Source of the DNA: Methylobacterium sp. Leaf91
Lineage (GTDB): Bacteria > Pseudomonadota > Alphaproteobacteria > Rhizobiales > Beijerinckiaceae
Reading direction: 5' to 3'
Assembly (NCBI RefSeq): GCF_001422815.1
Contig: NZ_LMMP01000005.1
Location: 1,143-65,142 of the forward strand
DNA: 64,000 nt
This document shows, piece after piece, positions 43,678 to 53,053 of the stretch (its first letter is position 1; each line of letters starts with the position of its first letter). The translations under genes and the position numbers were made by a program. The notes beneath the pieces were generated by a model. It saw only the letters and a program-made list of their open reading frames with translations, made no database searches and was not told the origin of the DNA.

Positions 43678-44019
43678 CGACCCGGCCGGCAGCCCATCGT
43701 GACAAGACCGATCATGGTTGTCGCGATGATTCACACAACAAGAATCATCGTTGTCATTTGCCGATCGGCACTATCGGCTCCCGACCGCAAAGATATCATT
43801 CAAAGACCTCGCTCCGTCATCTCGCTTAAGATCTCGACACCCACGAACGGGTTGAGGACCGATACGAGGGGCGAGCGCGGATTGTCGTTCGACCACGCGA
43901 CGCCGCACTGTCCGGTCACTGACGGAAGTTGCATGTTATAGGAAAAATTGACTCTACCGGTTGACGGTCTCGCAAGCCCGTGGGCTGCAAGGTCCGGTCT
44001 GATTAAAGGATCGGTAACG
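43678..44019. other. Intergenic region upstream of the diguanylate cyclase gene, with an inverted repeat
   Basis: No gene is seen in 342 bp. CGATGATTC (43724-43732) and GAATCATCG (43742-43750) are perfect 9-bp arms 9 bp apart. The later part is AT-richer, with TTATAGGAAAAATTGAC just upstream of the cyclase gene that may contain its promoter. No RNA gene was recognised. Confidence 0.5.
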
Positions 44020-45744
44020 ATGCTGGAACGGCTCGCCAACAAGATCTCGCTGCGGCATCAGATCAGCCTCGTCACTGGGGCGGTCGGCCTCACGATCGTG
44101 GCCGCGGTCACGCTGGGATCCGCCTTGCTGGCGCGCGCGCAGGCCACCGACATGGCCGAGAACGCGCTATTGCAGGTCGCACGCTCCGTTGCCGATCGTC
44201 TGGACCAGGACATGGCGGAACGCCTGCGCGAGATCCGCAACGTGGCCGCGCTCGATCCGCTGCAGCCTCACTGGATGGAGAATACCGGGAGTCTCCGCAA
44301 CGTCCTGCAATCGATGCAGAAGACCTTCCCGGATTATGCCTGGATCGGCTTTGCGGACGAGACCGGAAAGGTTCGGGCTGCGACCGGCGGTATCCTGGAA
44401 GGTGCGAATGTCGGCCAGCGTCCTTGGTTCATCGATGGAATCAAGGGCGCGGCGGCCGAGGACGTCCATCTCGCGGCCCTGCTGCAGACTCTGCTCAAAC
44501 CCAATGCCGACGGAACGCCCTTCCGGTTCGTCGATCTCGCATCGCCCGTCATCGACGCGTCGGGCCGGACCATCGGCGTCCTGGGAAGCCATCTCAGCTG
44601 GAGCTGGGCCGACGGGGTGCGCCGGGAGGTCCTGTCCTCCCGCCGCCCCGAACTGAAGGAGGAGGTCGTCGTCCTCGACCGGACCGGCCGCGTCCTCATG
44701 GGACCGGCGCTCGGCACCCATCCGTATTCGCCCGCCGATCTCGCCGCCGGCCATTTCATCGCGCGCGGCCCCGGCGGAGACCAGTTCGCGGCCGTCTCGG
44801 CGACGAGGGGGCGGGGCGATTATGCTGGCCTTGGATGGATCGTCGTGGCCCTCCAGCCGGTGCAGACGGCCCTCGCGGGTGCCCACAGGCTAACCGTCGT
44901 CATCACCCTGGTCGGCCTCGGCGCGGGCGCGCTCGGCACGCTCGGCATTTTCCTCGTGGTGACGCGCCTCAGCCGCCCGCTGGCGCGTCTCACGGATGCG
45001 GTCGACCGGATCGGCCGCGAGCGAAATGCGACGATGACGGAGCGCGTCCAGGGCTCCCCCGAAGTGTTGCGCCTGTCCGCCGCGGTCAGGTCCCTGTTGC
45101 GACGGATCGGCACCGCCGAAGCCGATGCACGCGACGTGGAACTCGAAGCGTCGCGGGCCGTCCGAGCCGCCCAGGACAGGATCGAGCGCATCGGCGCCGA
45201 TCTTCAGGCCATGAAGCTGATCGCGAACAGGGACGCCCTCACGGGCCTGCTGAACCGGCGTGCGTTCCTGCCCCTCGCGAAGGACGCCCTCGGCGATTTC
45301 AGACGCTATCAGCGCCCCCTCTCGGTGCTGATGATCGACATCGATCATTTCAAGCGGGTGAACGACCGTTACGGCCACCCGGCGGGGGATGTGGTGATCC
45401 GCAAGGTCGGCACCATCATCAACGATACGATCAGGACCACGGACAAGGTGGCGCGGTTCGGGGGCGAGGAGTTCGTGGTTCTCCTCAACGACAACAATGC
45501 CGCCGGTGCCGCGATCATCGCGGAGCGTATCCGACAGACCGTGGCCAGCACGGTGTTCGAGGCCGACAACGATCGCCTCCTGGCGACGATCAGCATCGGC
45601 ATCGCCGAGGCGGAGAAATTCGACACGGACATCGACCGCATCATCGAGCGCGCGGACCGCGCCCTCTACGAGGCGAAATCCCGCGGCCGCAACTGCGTGC
45701 ATACGTTCGAGATCGACATCGACGATCTGCGTTCGGTCGCGTAG
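44020..45744 (+). CDS. Membrane-bound diguanylate cyclase (Cache-HAMP-GGDEF)
   Basis: The 574-residue protein has a first membrane span (about 20-43), a periplasmic Cache-type sensor (about 50-285) with PDYAWIGFADETGKVRAATG and RPWF, a second span (about 290-312), a HAMP-like linker, and a GGDEF domain (about 400-570). The active-site motif is intact GGEEF (481-485), and the inhibitory I-site RTTD (472-475) lies five residues before it. It should make c-di-GMP with product feedback control in response to a small periplasmic ligand. It is monocistronic. Confidence 0.93.
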   Translation: MLERLANKISLRHQISLVTGAVGLTIVAAVTLGSALLARAQATDMAENALLQVARSVADRLDQDMAERLREIRNVAALDPLQPHWMENTGSLRNVLQSMQKTFPDYAWIGFADETGKVRAATGGILEGANVGQRPWFIDGIKGAAAEDVHLAALLQTLLKPNADGTPFRFVDLASPVIDASGRTIGVLGSHLSWSWADGVRREVLSSRRPELKEEVVVLDRTGRVLMGPALGTHPYSPADLAAGHFIARGPGGDQFAAVSATRGRGDYAGLGWIVVALQPVQTALAGAHRLTVVITLVGLGAGALGTLGIFLVVTRLSRPLARLTDAVDRIGRERNATMTERVQGSPEVLRLSAAVRSLLRRIGTAEADARDVELEASRAVRAAQDRIERIGADLQAMKLIANRDALTGLLNRRAFLPLAKDALGDFRRYQRPLSVLMIDIDHFKRVNDRYGHPAGDVVIRKVGTIINDTIRTTDKVARFGGEEFVVLLNDNNAAGAAIIAERIRQTVASTVFEADNDRLLATISIGIAEAEKFDTDIDRIIERADRALYEAKSRGRNCVHTFEIDIDDLRSVA

Positions 45745-45858
45745 CCCCGTTCGTCGACGGGTCGGCCGCCCTACTGCCAGCGTGCCTCCTGCCGGCGCGC
45801 GTCGCAGGGCTTCCGCATGCGGCGGCCGAGGGGCGCTCGCGCGCTCTCGGCCGGACCA

Positions 45859-46941
45859 TCAGGTCTCCGAAAGGCGCGGGTCGAGGGCGTCGGCGAGACC
45901 ATCGCCGATCGTGTTGAGGGCGATGAGGGTCAGGACGAGAAAGGCGGCGGGGCCGGCGAGCATCCACGGGGCGGATTCGAGGGTGCGTGCGCCGTCCGCG
46001 ATCAGCGCCCCCCAACTGGTGGCCGGCTCCTGCACCCCGAGGCCGAGAAACGACAGGAAGCTTTCGAGCAGGATCACCTTGGGCACGAGCAGGGTCGCCG
46101 CCACCGTGACGGGACCGAGGGTGTTCGGGACGATATGGCGCCAGAGGATGGCCGGTGTCGAAAGCCCGAGCGCCTCGGCCGCACGCACGAAGTCGCGGGC
46201 GCGTAGCGACAGGGTCTGGGCGCGCACGAGGCGGGCCATGTCGAGCCATTCCACCGCGCCGATCGCCACCAGGATCAGCCCCAATCCAGAGGGGAAGAAC
46301 ACCAGCAGCATGATGACGAAGAACACGAAGGGCAGGGCGTAGAGGATGTCGACGATGCGCATCATCACCGCGTCGGCCACACCCCCGAGGTAGCCGGCCG
46401 CCGCGCCGTAGGCGATCCCGATCAGCAGCGCCACGGCGGTGGCGACGCCACCGATGAGGAGCGAGACCCGCCCCGCGACGAGGCTGCGGGTGAGGAGGTC
46501 CCGCCCCAGCATGTCGGTTCCCATGAGGAAGCGCAGGCGGCCGAGCGGCGCCTCGACGACGAGGCGGCGACCCTCGTCGAGACGCTCGACGATGCGGGGG
46601 GCGCCGAACAGATCGGACCGGGGGAGATAGGCGAGGACGCGCTCGTCGACGGGCCTGGCCGGGTCCGACACCACCATGCGCACACGGTCGCCCGAGACGG
46701 TGACGTCCGAGACCGAGACCCGCATGCGGAAAGCGAGGCGGGCCAGCGCCGGAACGACCTCCCCGGGTTCGGGATGAGCGGCGAGGCCGGGCGCGATGCG
46801 GACGAGATCGGGATAGATCCGCCCGGGTTCGTGGCCGGTGAGGAACGGCCCGACGAGGCAGGCGAGCATCATCGAGACGAGGATCAAAGAGGCGGCAACG
46901 GCGCCGCGGTTCCACGCGAAGCGGGTCCAAACGCGGCTCAT
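45859..46941 (-). CDS. Dipeptide/oligopeptide-type ABC transporter permease (DppC-like)
   Basis: The 360-residue protein has six spans in the DppC/OppC arrangement, with an unusually large periplasmic segment after span 1 and the EAA-loop region RAQTLSLRARDFVRAAEALGLS. PTS-type SBP-dependent permeases of this class import peptides or nickel-like ligands. It overlaps its upstream partner by 4 bp. It is the last gene of the operon; no DppD/DppF ATPases follow. The start was set at the ATG before SRVWTRFAWN. Confidence 0.88.
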   Translation of the reverse strand: MSRVWTRFAWNRGAVAASLILVSMMLACLVGPFLTGHEPGRIYPDLVRIAPGLAAHPEPGEVVPALARLAFRMRVSVSDVTVSGDRVRMVVSDPARPVDERVLAYLPRSDLFGAPRIVERLDEGRRLVVEAPLGRLRFLMGTDMLGRDLLTRSLVAGRVSLLIGGVATAVALLIGIAYGAAAGYLGGVADAVMMRIVDILYALPFVFFVIMLLVFFPSGLGLILVAIGAVEWLDMARLVRAQTLSLRARDFVRAAEALGLSTPAILWRHIVPNTLGPVTVAATLLVPKVILLESFLSFLGLGVQEPATSWGALIADGARTLESAPWMLAGPAAFLVLTLIALNTIGDGLADALDPRLSET

Positions 46942-47861
46942 CGCCCGTGCCTCAGGCGCGGATCGAGGAGCGCACAGGCGATGTCGGCGACGATGTTGAG
47001 CAGAGTGACGAACAATGCCACGAGGATGACGGTGCCCATCACCAGGGTGTAGTCGCGGTTGAGCGCCCCATCGACGAAGGCCCGCCCGATCCCGGGCAAG
47101 CCGAAGATCGTCTCCACCACCACCGACCCCGTCAGCAGCCCGGCCGCCACGGGCCCGAGGATCGCGACCACGGGCAGCAGCGCCCCGCGCAGGGCATGGC
47201 GGGCGACGCGTCGGGGCGGCAGGCCCATTGCGCGCATGGTGCGGACCGGCTGGGCGTTCAGGGTCTCGTTGAGGGACGTCCGCGTCAGCCTGGCGATGGC
47301 GCCGATCTGCGGCAGCGCGAGGGTGAGCACGGGAAGCACCAGATGCGAGGGCGCGCCGCCCTCCCAGCTGCCCACCGGCAACCAGCGCAGGCTCAGGCCG
47401 AACACGATCTGGAGCAGGGGCGCCACGACGAAAGTCGGGATCGCCAGGGTCAGCCCGGCGAGAAGGCCGATGGCCCGGTCGATCCATCCGCCGCGCCGGA
47501 ACGCCGCCCAGGCTCCGAGGCCGATTCCCACGCTCAGGGACAGAAGGAGGGCGAGGCCGCCGAGGGTCATGGAGACGGGCAGGCCACGCGCGAACAGGTC
47601 GGCCACGGTCAGGTCGCGGAACGAGAAGGAGGGGCCGAGATCGCCCTGGATCAGTGCGGCGAGGTAGCGGCTGTATTGGACGATGAGGGGCTGGTCGAGG
47701 CCGTAGACACGGGCGAGATTCTGCATCGCCGCCGGCGGCAGCGGACGCTCCAGGTCGAAGGGTCCACCGGGGGCGAGGCGGATCAGGAAGAAGCTGCCCG
47801 TCACGACGAGGAACAGGGTCGGGATCGCCTGGGCGAGGCGGCGCAGGACGAAGCCGATCAT
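46938..47861 (-). CDS. Dipeptide/oligopeptide-type ABC transporter permease (DppB-like)
   Basis: The 307-residue protein starts MIGFVLRRLAQAIPTLFLVV, the DppB/OppB hallmark, with six spans and an EAA loop RTSLNETLNAQPVRTMRAMG. It pairs with the DppC-like permease that overlaps its end. It lies 16 bp behind the binding-protein gene. Confidence 0.92.
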   Translation of the reverse strand: MIGFVLRRLAQAIPTLFLVVTGSFFLIRLAPGGPFDLERPLPPAAMQNLARVYGLDQPLIVQYSRYLAALIQGDLGPSFSFRDLTVADLFARGLPVSMTLGGLALLLSLSVGIGLGAWAAFRRGGWIDRAIGLLAGLTLAIPTFVVAPLLQIVFGLSLRWLPVGSWEGGAPSHLVLPVLTLALPQIGAIARLTRTSLNETLNAQPVRTMRAMGLPPRRVARHALRGALLPVVAILGPVAAGLLTGSVVVETIFGLPGIGRAFVDGALNRDYTLVMGTVILVALFVTLLNIVADIACALLDPRLRHGR

Positions 47862-47877
47862 GCCTGGATCCCGCCCG

Positions 47878-49476
47878 TCACGCGTCGAGCTTCAGGAAAC
47901 GCGTCGGCGACGCGTTGCGCGGGTTCGGGTGATAGCCGGTGAGACGGGCCGAGATCAGTGCCTTCGACCGGGTGTGGAGCACCGGGATCCACGGCAACTC
48001 GTCGAGGATGATCGCCTCGGCCCGGAACAGGAGGTCGGCCCGCCTGGCGAGATCCCGCTCGGCGGCCGCCTCGCGCATCAGCCCGTCATAGGCCGGATTG
48101 CTGTAACGACCGGGGTTGAGCCCGTCATTGCCGGTCTCCAGCAGGAACAGGAAATTCTGCGGATCGGAGTAATCGGCGACCCAGGACATGCGGGCGACAT
48201 CGAAATCGCCGCCGTCGCGCAGGTGGGCGAAATGGGTTTTGGCATCGGTATAGACGAGGCGCGTCTCGACGCCGATGCCCCGCCACATGTCGGTGAGAGC
48301 GACCGCCGCGTTGCGGTTGTTGTCGGTGCTGTTGAAGCGATACTCGACCCGGAGGGGCTTGCCGCCGGGCCCAAAGCCGGCCGCGGCGAGGAGTGACCGT
48401 GCCTCCTCCTCACGGTCGATGGGCATGGCGTTCCGCCCGGCGAGTTCCGGCGGCGTGCGGTAATTGTCGAGGCCCGGCGGGCACAGGGAATAGGCCGGTG
48501 CCATGGTCTCGCCCCACAGCCTCTCGGCCAGGAATTCACGATCGATCACAAGGGATAAGGCCTGTCGCACCCGGACGTCGTCGAACGGGGGCTTCCGGAT
48601 ATTGACGGCCAGGGCATAGAGCCCGAGCGACGGACCGAGGACGACCTGACCGCCGAACCGCGCCTTCAGCGAGGCCATCTGATCGCCCGGCAGGTCGGCG
48701 AGGGACTCGATCTCGCCGGCGGCGTAGCGGCGGACCGCGCTGGAGAGATCCGGTGTCGGCAGGAAGGCCACCGTCTCGATCGAGACGCCGGCCGCCGCAT
48801 GGAAAAAGCGGTTGCGTGTCAATGTGATACGGTCGTTCGGCACCCAATCGACGAGGGCGTAGGCACCGTTGCTGACGAGGTTGCCCGGCCGGGTGAAGGC
48901 ATCGCCGAAGCGCGAGACGGAAGGCGGATGCACCGGCAGCGAGGTCTGGTGAGTGAGGAGTTCGAGGAGGTAGGGCGTCGGCCGGTCGAGGGTGATGACG
49001 AGGGTCCGCGCATCCGGCGCCGTCACGCCGAGGCTCTCCGGCGCAGCCTCGCCCTGGTTCACGGCGCGGGCGTTCATCAGCGGATACAGCACTTCGGCAT
49101 ATTTCGCCGCCGTCGCGGGGTGCAGGATCCGGCGCAGGCCGAAGACGAAATCCGCCGCCACGACCGGATCGCCGTTCGACCAGCGCCCGTCCTCGCGCAG
49201 ATGAAACGTGTAGGTCAGGGCGTCATCCGAGACAGTCCAATGCGTCGCCGCACCCGGGATGATGGCGCCGTGATTGTCGTAGGTCAGCAGCCCCTCGTAG
49301 AGGTCGCGCAGGATATGCGCCTCCGCGACGGTGGAGGATTTGTGCGGATCGAGGGTTTCCGGATCGGCATCGTTACCGCGCCGGTAGACCGGCCCGCCGG
49401 TCGCGCGCGCCGAGCTTGTTCCAGCCACGAGCAGAGCACCGCCACCGAGGAGGCAGGCCCGGCGGTCGGGGCGCAT
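47878..49476 (-). CDS. Peptide-type ABC transporter substrate-binding protein (SBP family 5)
   Basis: The 532-residue protein has a signal peptide (about 1-25) of the twin-Arg-like form MRPDRRACLLGGGALLVAGTSS and the family-5 pattern NDADPETLDPHKSSTVAEA, then HLREDGRWSNGDPVVAADFV and PNDRITLTRN. It matches OppA/DppA-type binding proteins for peptides. The first gene (GlcG/HbpS-like) lies 8 bp upstream. Peptide, haem or opine ligands are possible. Confidence 0.92.
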   Translation of the reverse strand: MRPDRRACLLGGGALLVAGTSSARATGGPVYRRGNDADPETLDPHKSSTVAEAHILRDLYEGLLTYDNHGAIIPGAATHWTVSDDALTYTFHLREDGRWSNGDPVVAADFVFGLRRILHPATAAKYAEVLYPLMNARAVNQGEAAPESLGVTAPDARTLVITLDRPTPYLLELLTHQTSLPVHPPSVSRFGDAFTRPGNLVSNGAYALVDWVPNDRITLTRNRFFHAAAGVSIETVAFLPTPDLSSAVRRYAAGEIESLADLPGDQMASLKARFGGQVVLGPSLGLYALAVNIRKPPFDDVRVRQALSLVIDREFLAERLWGETMAPAYSLCPPGLDNYRTPPELAGRNAMPIDREEEARSLLAAAGFGPGGKPLRVEYRFNSTDNNRNAAVALTDMWRGIGVETRLVYTDAKTHFAHLRDGGDFDVARMSWVADYSDPQNFLFLLETGNDGLNPGRYSNPAYDGLMREAAAERDLARRADLLFRAEAIILDELPWIPVLHTRSKALISARLTGYHPNPRNASPTRFLKLDA

Positions 49477-49484
49477 GGCGGCGC

Positions 49485-49949
49485 TCAGGCGCCGGTCTGC
49501 GCGGTGAATCCAGCGGCTTCGATCCCGGCGAGCGCGCAGAGTTCGTCGTTGTCGGAGGTATCGCCCGAGATGCCCACGGCGCCGATGACCGCATCGCCAT
49601 CGCGGATCAGGACACCGCCCGGCACCGGCACGAGCGCGGCCGGACCGACGAGATGGCTCACGGCCGCCACGAAATAGGCCTGCTCCTCTGCCCGTTTGTG
49701 GATCGCGCGCCCGCCGAGGCCGAGCGCCAGGCAGCCATTGGCCTTGCCCATGGCGACCTCCGCCCGGCGCAGCGACGTCCCGTCTTCGGCGCCCAGCGCC
49801 TTCAGGGCTCCACGCGCATCGTAGACCACCACCGCGAGGGGCTTCAGGCTGTGCGAGCGGGCCGTCTTAAGGGCGGTGGCGACGATGGTCTGGGCGGCGG
49901 CGAGGGTCAGGTCGGGCATCGGCTTACCGGGGATGAGTTCACGGGTCAT
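49485..49949 (-). CDS. GlcG/HbpS-like (DUF336) protein
   Basis: The 154-residue protein matches the GlcG/HbpS family: LTLAAAQTIVATALKTAR, VVVYDARGALKALGAEDGTSL, PVPGGVLIRDGDAVIGAVGISGDTSDNDE. HbpS of Streptomyces binds haem; most members have no tested role. It has no signal peptide, unlike the secreted HbpS. An internal Met11 (MPDLTLAAAQ) may be the start. It is the first gene of the Dpp-like operon, which hints at a role tied to the imported compound. Confidence 0.88.
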   Translation of the reverse strand: MTRELIPGKPMPDLTLAAAQTIVATALKTARSHSLKPLAVVVYDARGALKALGAEDGTSLRRAEVAMGKANGCLALGLGGRAIHKRAEEQAYFVAAVSHLVGPAALVPVPGGVLIRDGDAVIGAVGISGDTSDNDELCALAGIEAAGFTAQTGA

Positions 49950-49991
49950 ACCGGACGTACCCTGCCCGTCGATGCCCGACCAGCCCCGGCC

Positions 49992-50999
49992 TCACCCATC
50001 GCGGTCGGCCAGGAACGCATCGTAATGCCGCGTCACCGCCGCCAGATCCTCGAAATGCGGGAAGGCCCCGGTGGGCAGGACGTCGACGGTCCAGTTCGGA
50101 CGGCCGGCGACACGGTCGGCATGGCGGTAATCGACAAAATCGCCGCGCACCCCGTGGATCATCCAGACCGGGAGGGTGAGCGCCTCGTAGAACCGCCCCG
50201 GCGCATCGGGAAACAAGGCCCCGGACAGGAACGAGAACGGCGCATGCCGGGCGCCGGGACGATGGGCGGAGGCGTAGTCGTAGGCGAGCAGACCCTCGTC
50301 GATGTCCTTCGAACCCCAGGTCTTTTCCAGGAAGAAGCGCATGCTCGGCCGGCTCACCAGGAGATCGAACAGCGGCTCCCCCCAGAGCGGGGCGTTCAGC
50401 ATGGTGCGGGCGACGGCCCCACCGTGCCGGGTCCGGTCGCGGTGCCGGCCGACGAAACGGGCATCGAAGCCGGTCGGACTGATCAGGCCGAGACTGCGAT
50501 AGGCGCCCGGTTCCTCGAGAGCGGCAGCGGCGAGATACTCGCAAGACAAGGACAGGGCGACGGCATCGATCTCCCCGCCACCATGCCGATGTCGGATCTC
50601 GGCGGTGACGGCCCGGATCGCATCGGACATCAGGCGTGGGGTGTAGACCCGGTCGCTGCGCTCGGAAAAACCGAACCCCGGCAGGTCGAGCGCGTAGACC
50701 GGACGGCTCCCCGCGTAGTGCCGGTAGAGCGGGCGAACCTCGTAGGCATTGGCCGCCGCGTTCACCGAGTGGATCAGCAGCAGCGGGACGCCGGGCGCGG
50801 ACGCGCTCCCATATAGGCCGATCCCACCGGCCGGCGTCTCGAGGCATTCATGCCGGCCGGGCAGGGCCGGGTGGAGCGTCTGGTGGTGGTCGATCCCGAA
50901 ACGGCTATAGGCGATCCACGCGCCGGCAGCACCGAGAGGTAGCAACGCGAGCTTGGCGGCGAGGGGCAGGGATCGATCGCGCCGGATCAGGTCGGGCAT
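49992..50999 (-). CDS. Alpha/beta hydrolase
   Basis: The 335-residue protein has a membrane-like N-terminal segment (LPLAAKLALLPLGAAGAWIA), then an alpha/beta hydrolase core: VPLLLIHSVNAAANAYEV (oxyanion region), PVYALDLPGFGFSERSDRVY, the nucleophile elbow in VALSLSCEYLA and a C-terminal FPHFED with the catalytic His. The elbow reads S-L-S-C-E rather than G-x-S-x-G. The likely reaction is hydrolysis of an ester or small lipid at the membrane. It lies 42 bp upstream of the GlcG-like gene on the same strand but is probably independent. Confidence 0.83.
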   Translation of the reverse strand: MPDLIRRDRSLPLAAKLALLPLGAAGAWIAYSRFGIDHHQTLHPALPGRHECLETPAGGIGLYGSASAPGVPLLLIHSVNAAANAYEVRPLYRHYAGSRPVYALDLPGFGFSERSDRVYTPRLMSDAIRAVTAEIRHRHGGGEIDAVALSLSCEYLAAAALEEPGAYRSLGLISPTGFDARFVGRHRDRTRHGGAVARTMLNAPLWGEPLFDLLVSRPSMRFFLEKTWGSKDIDEGLLAYDYASAHRPGARHAPFSFLSGALFPDAPGRFYEALTLPVWMIHGVRGDFVDYRHADRVAGRPNWTVDVLPTGAFPHFEDLAAVTRHYDAFLADRDG

Positions 51000-51071
51000 A
51001 GGGTCGTCCGCGTGATGGATCGGGTGCGGGAAACGCGAGGCGGCGCCGGTTGATCCCGGCCGCCGGACGCA

Positions 51072-52946
51072 TCACGCCGTCGCGCCCTCGATCTCGCCGC
51101 TGAGCTCCAGCCATTCCTCCTCGGCCGCCTCCAGCGCGGCGGCGGCGTCGGAGCGCATCTTTGCGAGTTCTCCGGCCTTGGCGGCATTGGTCTGGAAGGC
51201 GGTGCCGTCGGCGAGCGCCGCGTCGATCTTGGTCATGGCGTCGGTGAGCTTCTTCATCCGCGCCTCGACGCCCTCCAGCTTCTTGCGCAGGGGGGCCAAA
51301 GCCACGCGGCGGTCGGCGTTGGAGCGGCGCTCCAGTGCCTTCACTCCGCCGGCGGCCTCGGACGCGCCCTTCTCCGCCTCGCGTTCGGGACCCGCGAGGA
51401 CGAAGCGGCGATAATCGTCCATGTCGCCGTCGAAGGCCTTCACGCTGCCGTTCGCTACGAGCCAGAGCCGGTCGGCGCAGGCCTCCACTAGGAAGCGGTC
51501 GTGGCTCACCAAGATGACCGCCCCCTCGTAGTCGTTGATCGCTTCCACCAGGGCCTGCCGGCTCTCGATATCGAGGTGGTTGGTGGGCTCGTCGAGGATG
51601 AGGAGATGCGGCCCCTTGAACGCCGCCAGCCCCATGAGCAGGCGCGCCTTCTCACCGCCCGAGAGCTGCGAGACCGGCGTCTCGGATTTCGCACCCGAGA
51701 AACCGAGGCGGGCGGCGGCAGCGCGCGCCTTCGATTCCGGCACGTCCGGCATCAGGTCGCGGACATGGGCGTAGGCGCTCTCGGCGGGCCGCAATTCGTC
51801 GAGCTGGTGCTGGGCGAAATACGCCACCTCCATCTTGCCCGAACGCCGCATCTCGCCGCTCAAAGGGGGCAGGCGCCCGCCGATGAGCTTGCAGAAGGTG
51901 GACTTGCCGTTGCCGTTGGCGCCCAGCAGCGCGACCCGGTCATCAGGGGCCAGCGACAGGTTGAGCCCCGAGAGCACGATCCGGTCCGGGTAGCCCGCCT
52001 GTACCCGCTCCATGGCGACGATGGGCGGCGAGAGCGGACGCTCCGGGCTCGGCAGGCGGAAGGCCGGCACGTCGTCCTCGATCACCGAGGCAATGATCTC
52101 CATCTTGGCGAGACGCTTGACGCGGGACTGGGCCTGGCGCGCTTTCGTGGCCTTGGCCTTGAATCGGTCGACGAAGCTCTGGAGATGCGCCCGCTCCGCA
52201 TCCTGCTTGGCCTTCGCCTTCGACTGGAGCACGCGCTTCTCGGCGACCTGCCGGGCGAAGGAGGTATAGCCGCCCCGGTAGATGCTGAGCTTGCCGCGAT
52301 CGAGATGCAGGATGTGGTCGACGCATTCGTCGAGCAGGTCGCGGTCGTGGGAGATGATCACGGCGGTGCGCGGATAACGCTCCAGGTAGTCGTAGAGCCA
52401 GATCGTCCCCTCGATATCGAGGTAGTTGGTGGGCTCGTCGAGGAGCAGCAGGTCGGGTTCGGAGAACAGCACAGCGGCCAGCGCCACACGCATGCGCCAT
52501 CCACCCGAGAAGTCGGAACATGGCCGCCCCTGCGCCTCAGCATCGAAGCCGAGGCCGTGCAGGATGGCGGCGGCGCGAGCGGGCGCAGAATGCGCCTCGA
52601 TATCCACGAGCCGGGTCTCGATCTCGGCCCGGCGCAGGCCGTCGGCGTGCTCAGCTTCGGCCATCAGGCGCGCCCGCTCGGTATCGGCGGCGAGCACGAC
52701 GGAATGCAGCGTTTCAGGGCCGGCCGGAGCTTCCTGCGCCACGGCGCCGATGCGCATGCCCTTGGGCATCGATACGGTGCCGCCCTCGGTGGGCAACTCA
52801 CCGAGGATCGCCTTGAACAGCGTCGTCTTGCCCGCGCCGTTGCGGCCCACGAGCCCGACGCGGGCCCGGTCCGGAATGACGAAAGTGGCGCCGTCGAGGA
52901 TCAGACGTTCGCCGATGCGGTAGGTGAGGTCGTTGACGCGGAGCAT
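51072..52946 (-). CDS. ABC-F family ATPase
   Basis: The 624-residue protein has two ABC domains and no membrane spans: Walker A GRNGAGKTT and GANGNGKST, signatures FSGGWRMRVALA and LSGGEKARLLMG, Walker B LLLLDEPTNYLD and LLILDEPTNHLD. A linker of about 80 residues rich in Lys/Arg lies between, and a C-terminal coiled coil is present. ABC-F proteins act on the ribosome to relieve stalled translation. It is closest in layout to the YheS/Uup group. The start was set at the ATG before LRVNDLTYRIG. Confidence 0.92.
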   Translation of the reverse strand: MLRVNDLTYRIGERLILDGATFVIPDRARVGLVGRNGAGKTTLFKAILGELPTEGGTVSMPKGMRIGAVAQEAPAGPETLHSVVLAADTERARLMAEAEHADGLRRAEIETRLVDIEAHSAPARAAAILHGLGFDAEAQGRPCSDFSGGWRMRVALAAVLFSEPDLLLLDEPTNYLDIEGTIWLYDYLERYPRTAVIISHDRDLLDECVDHILHLDRGKLSIYRGGYTSFARQVAEKRVLQSKAKAKQDAERAHLQSFVDRFKAKATKARQAQSRVKRLAKMEIIASVIEDDVPAFRLPSPERPLSPPIVAMERVQAGYPDRIVLSGLNLSLAPDDRVALLGANGNGKSTFCKLIGGRLPPLSGEMRRSGKMEVAYFAQHQLDELRPAESAYAHVRDLMPDVPESKARAAAARLGFSGAKSETPVSQLSGGEKARLLMGLAAFKGPHLLILDEPTNHLDIESRQALVEAINDYEGAVILVSHDRFLVEACADRLWLVANGSVKAFDGDMDDYRRFVLAGPEREAEKGASEAAGGVKALERRSNADRRVALAPLRKKLEGVEARMKKLTDAMTKIDAALADGTAFQTNAAKAGELAKMRSDAAAALEAAEEEWLELSGEIEGATA

Positions 52947-53053
52947 GGAAGGCTTCTGGCGGCGCAAGGCGAGGGTTGCAAGGGGAGCGTCGCCAAGGGA
53001 CGGGCAGGGGGGTGCCGTATCCGGCGGAGGCAGAGCGTTGTAATCGGGCGGCC

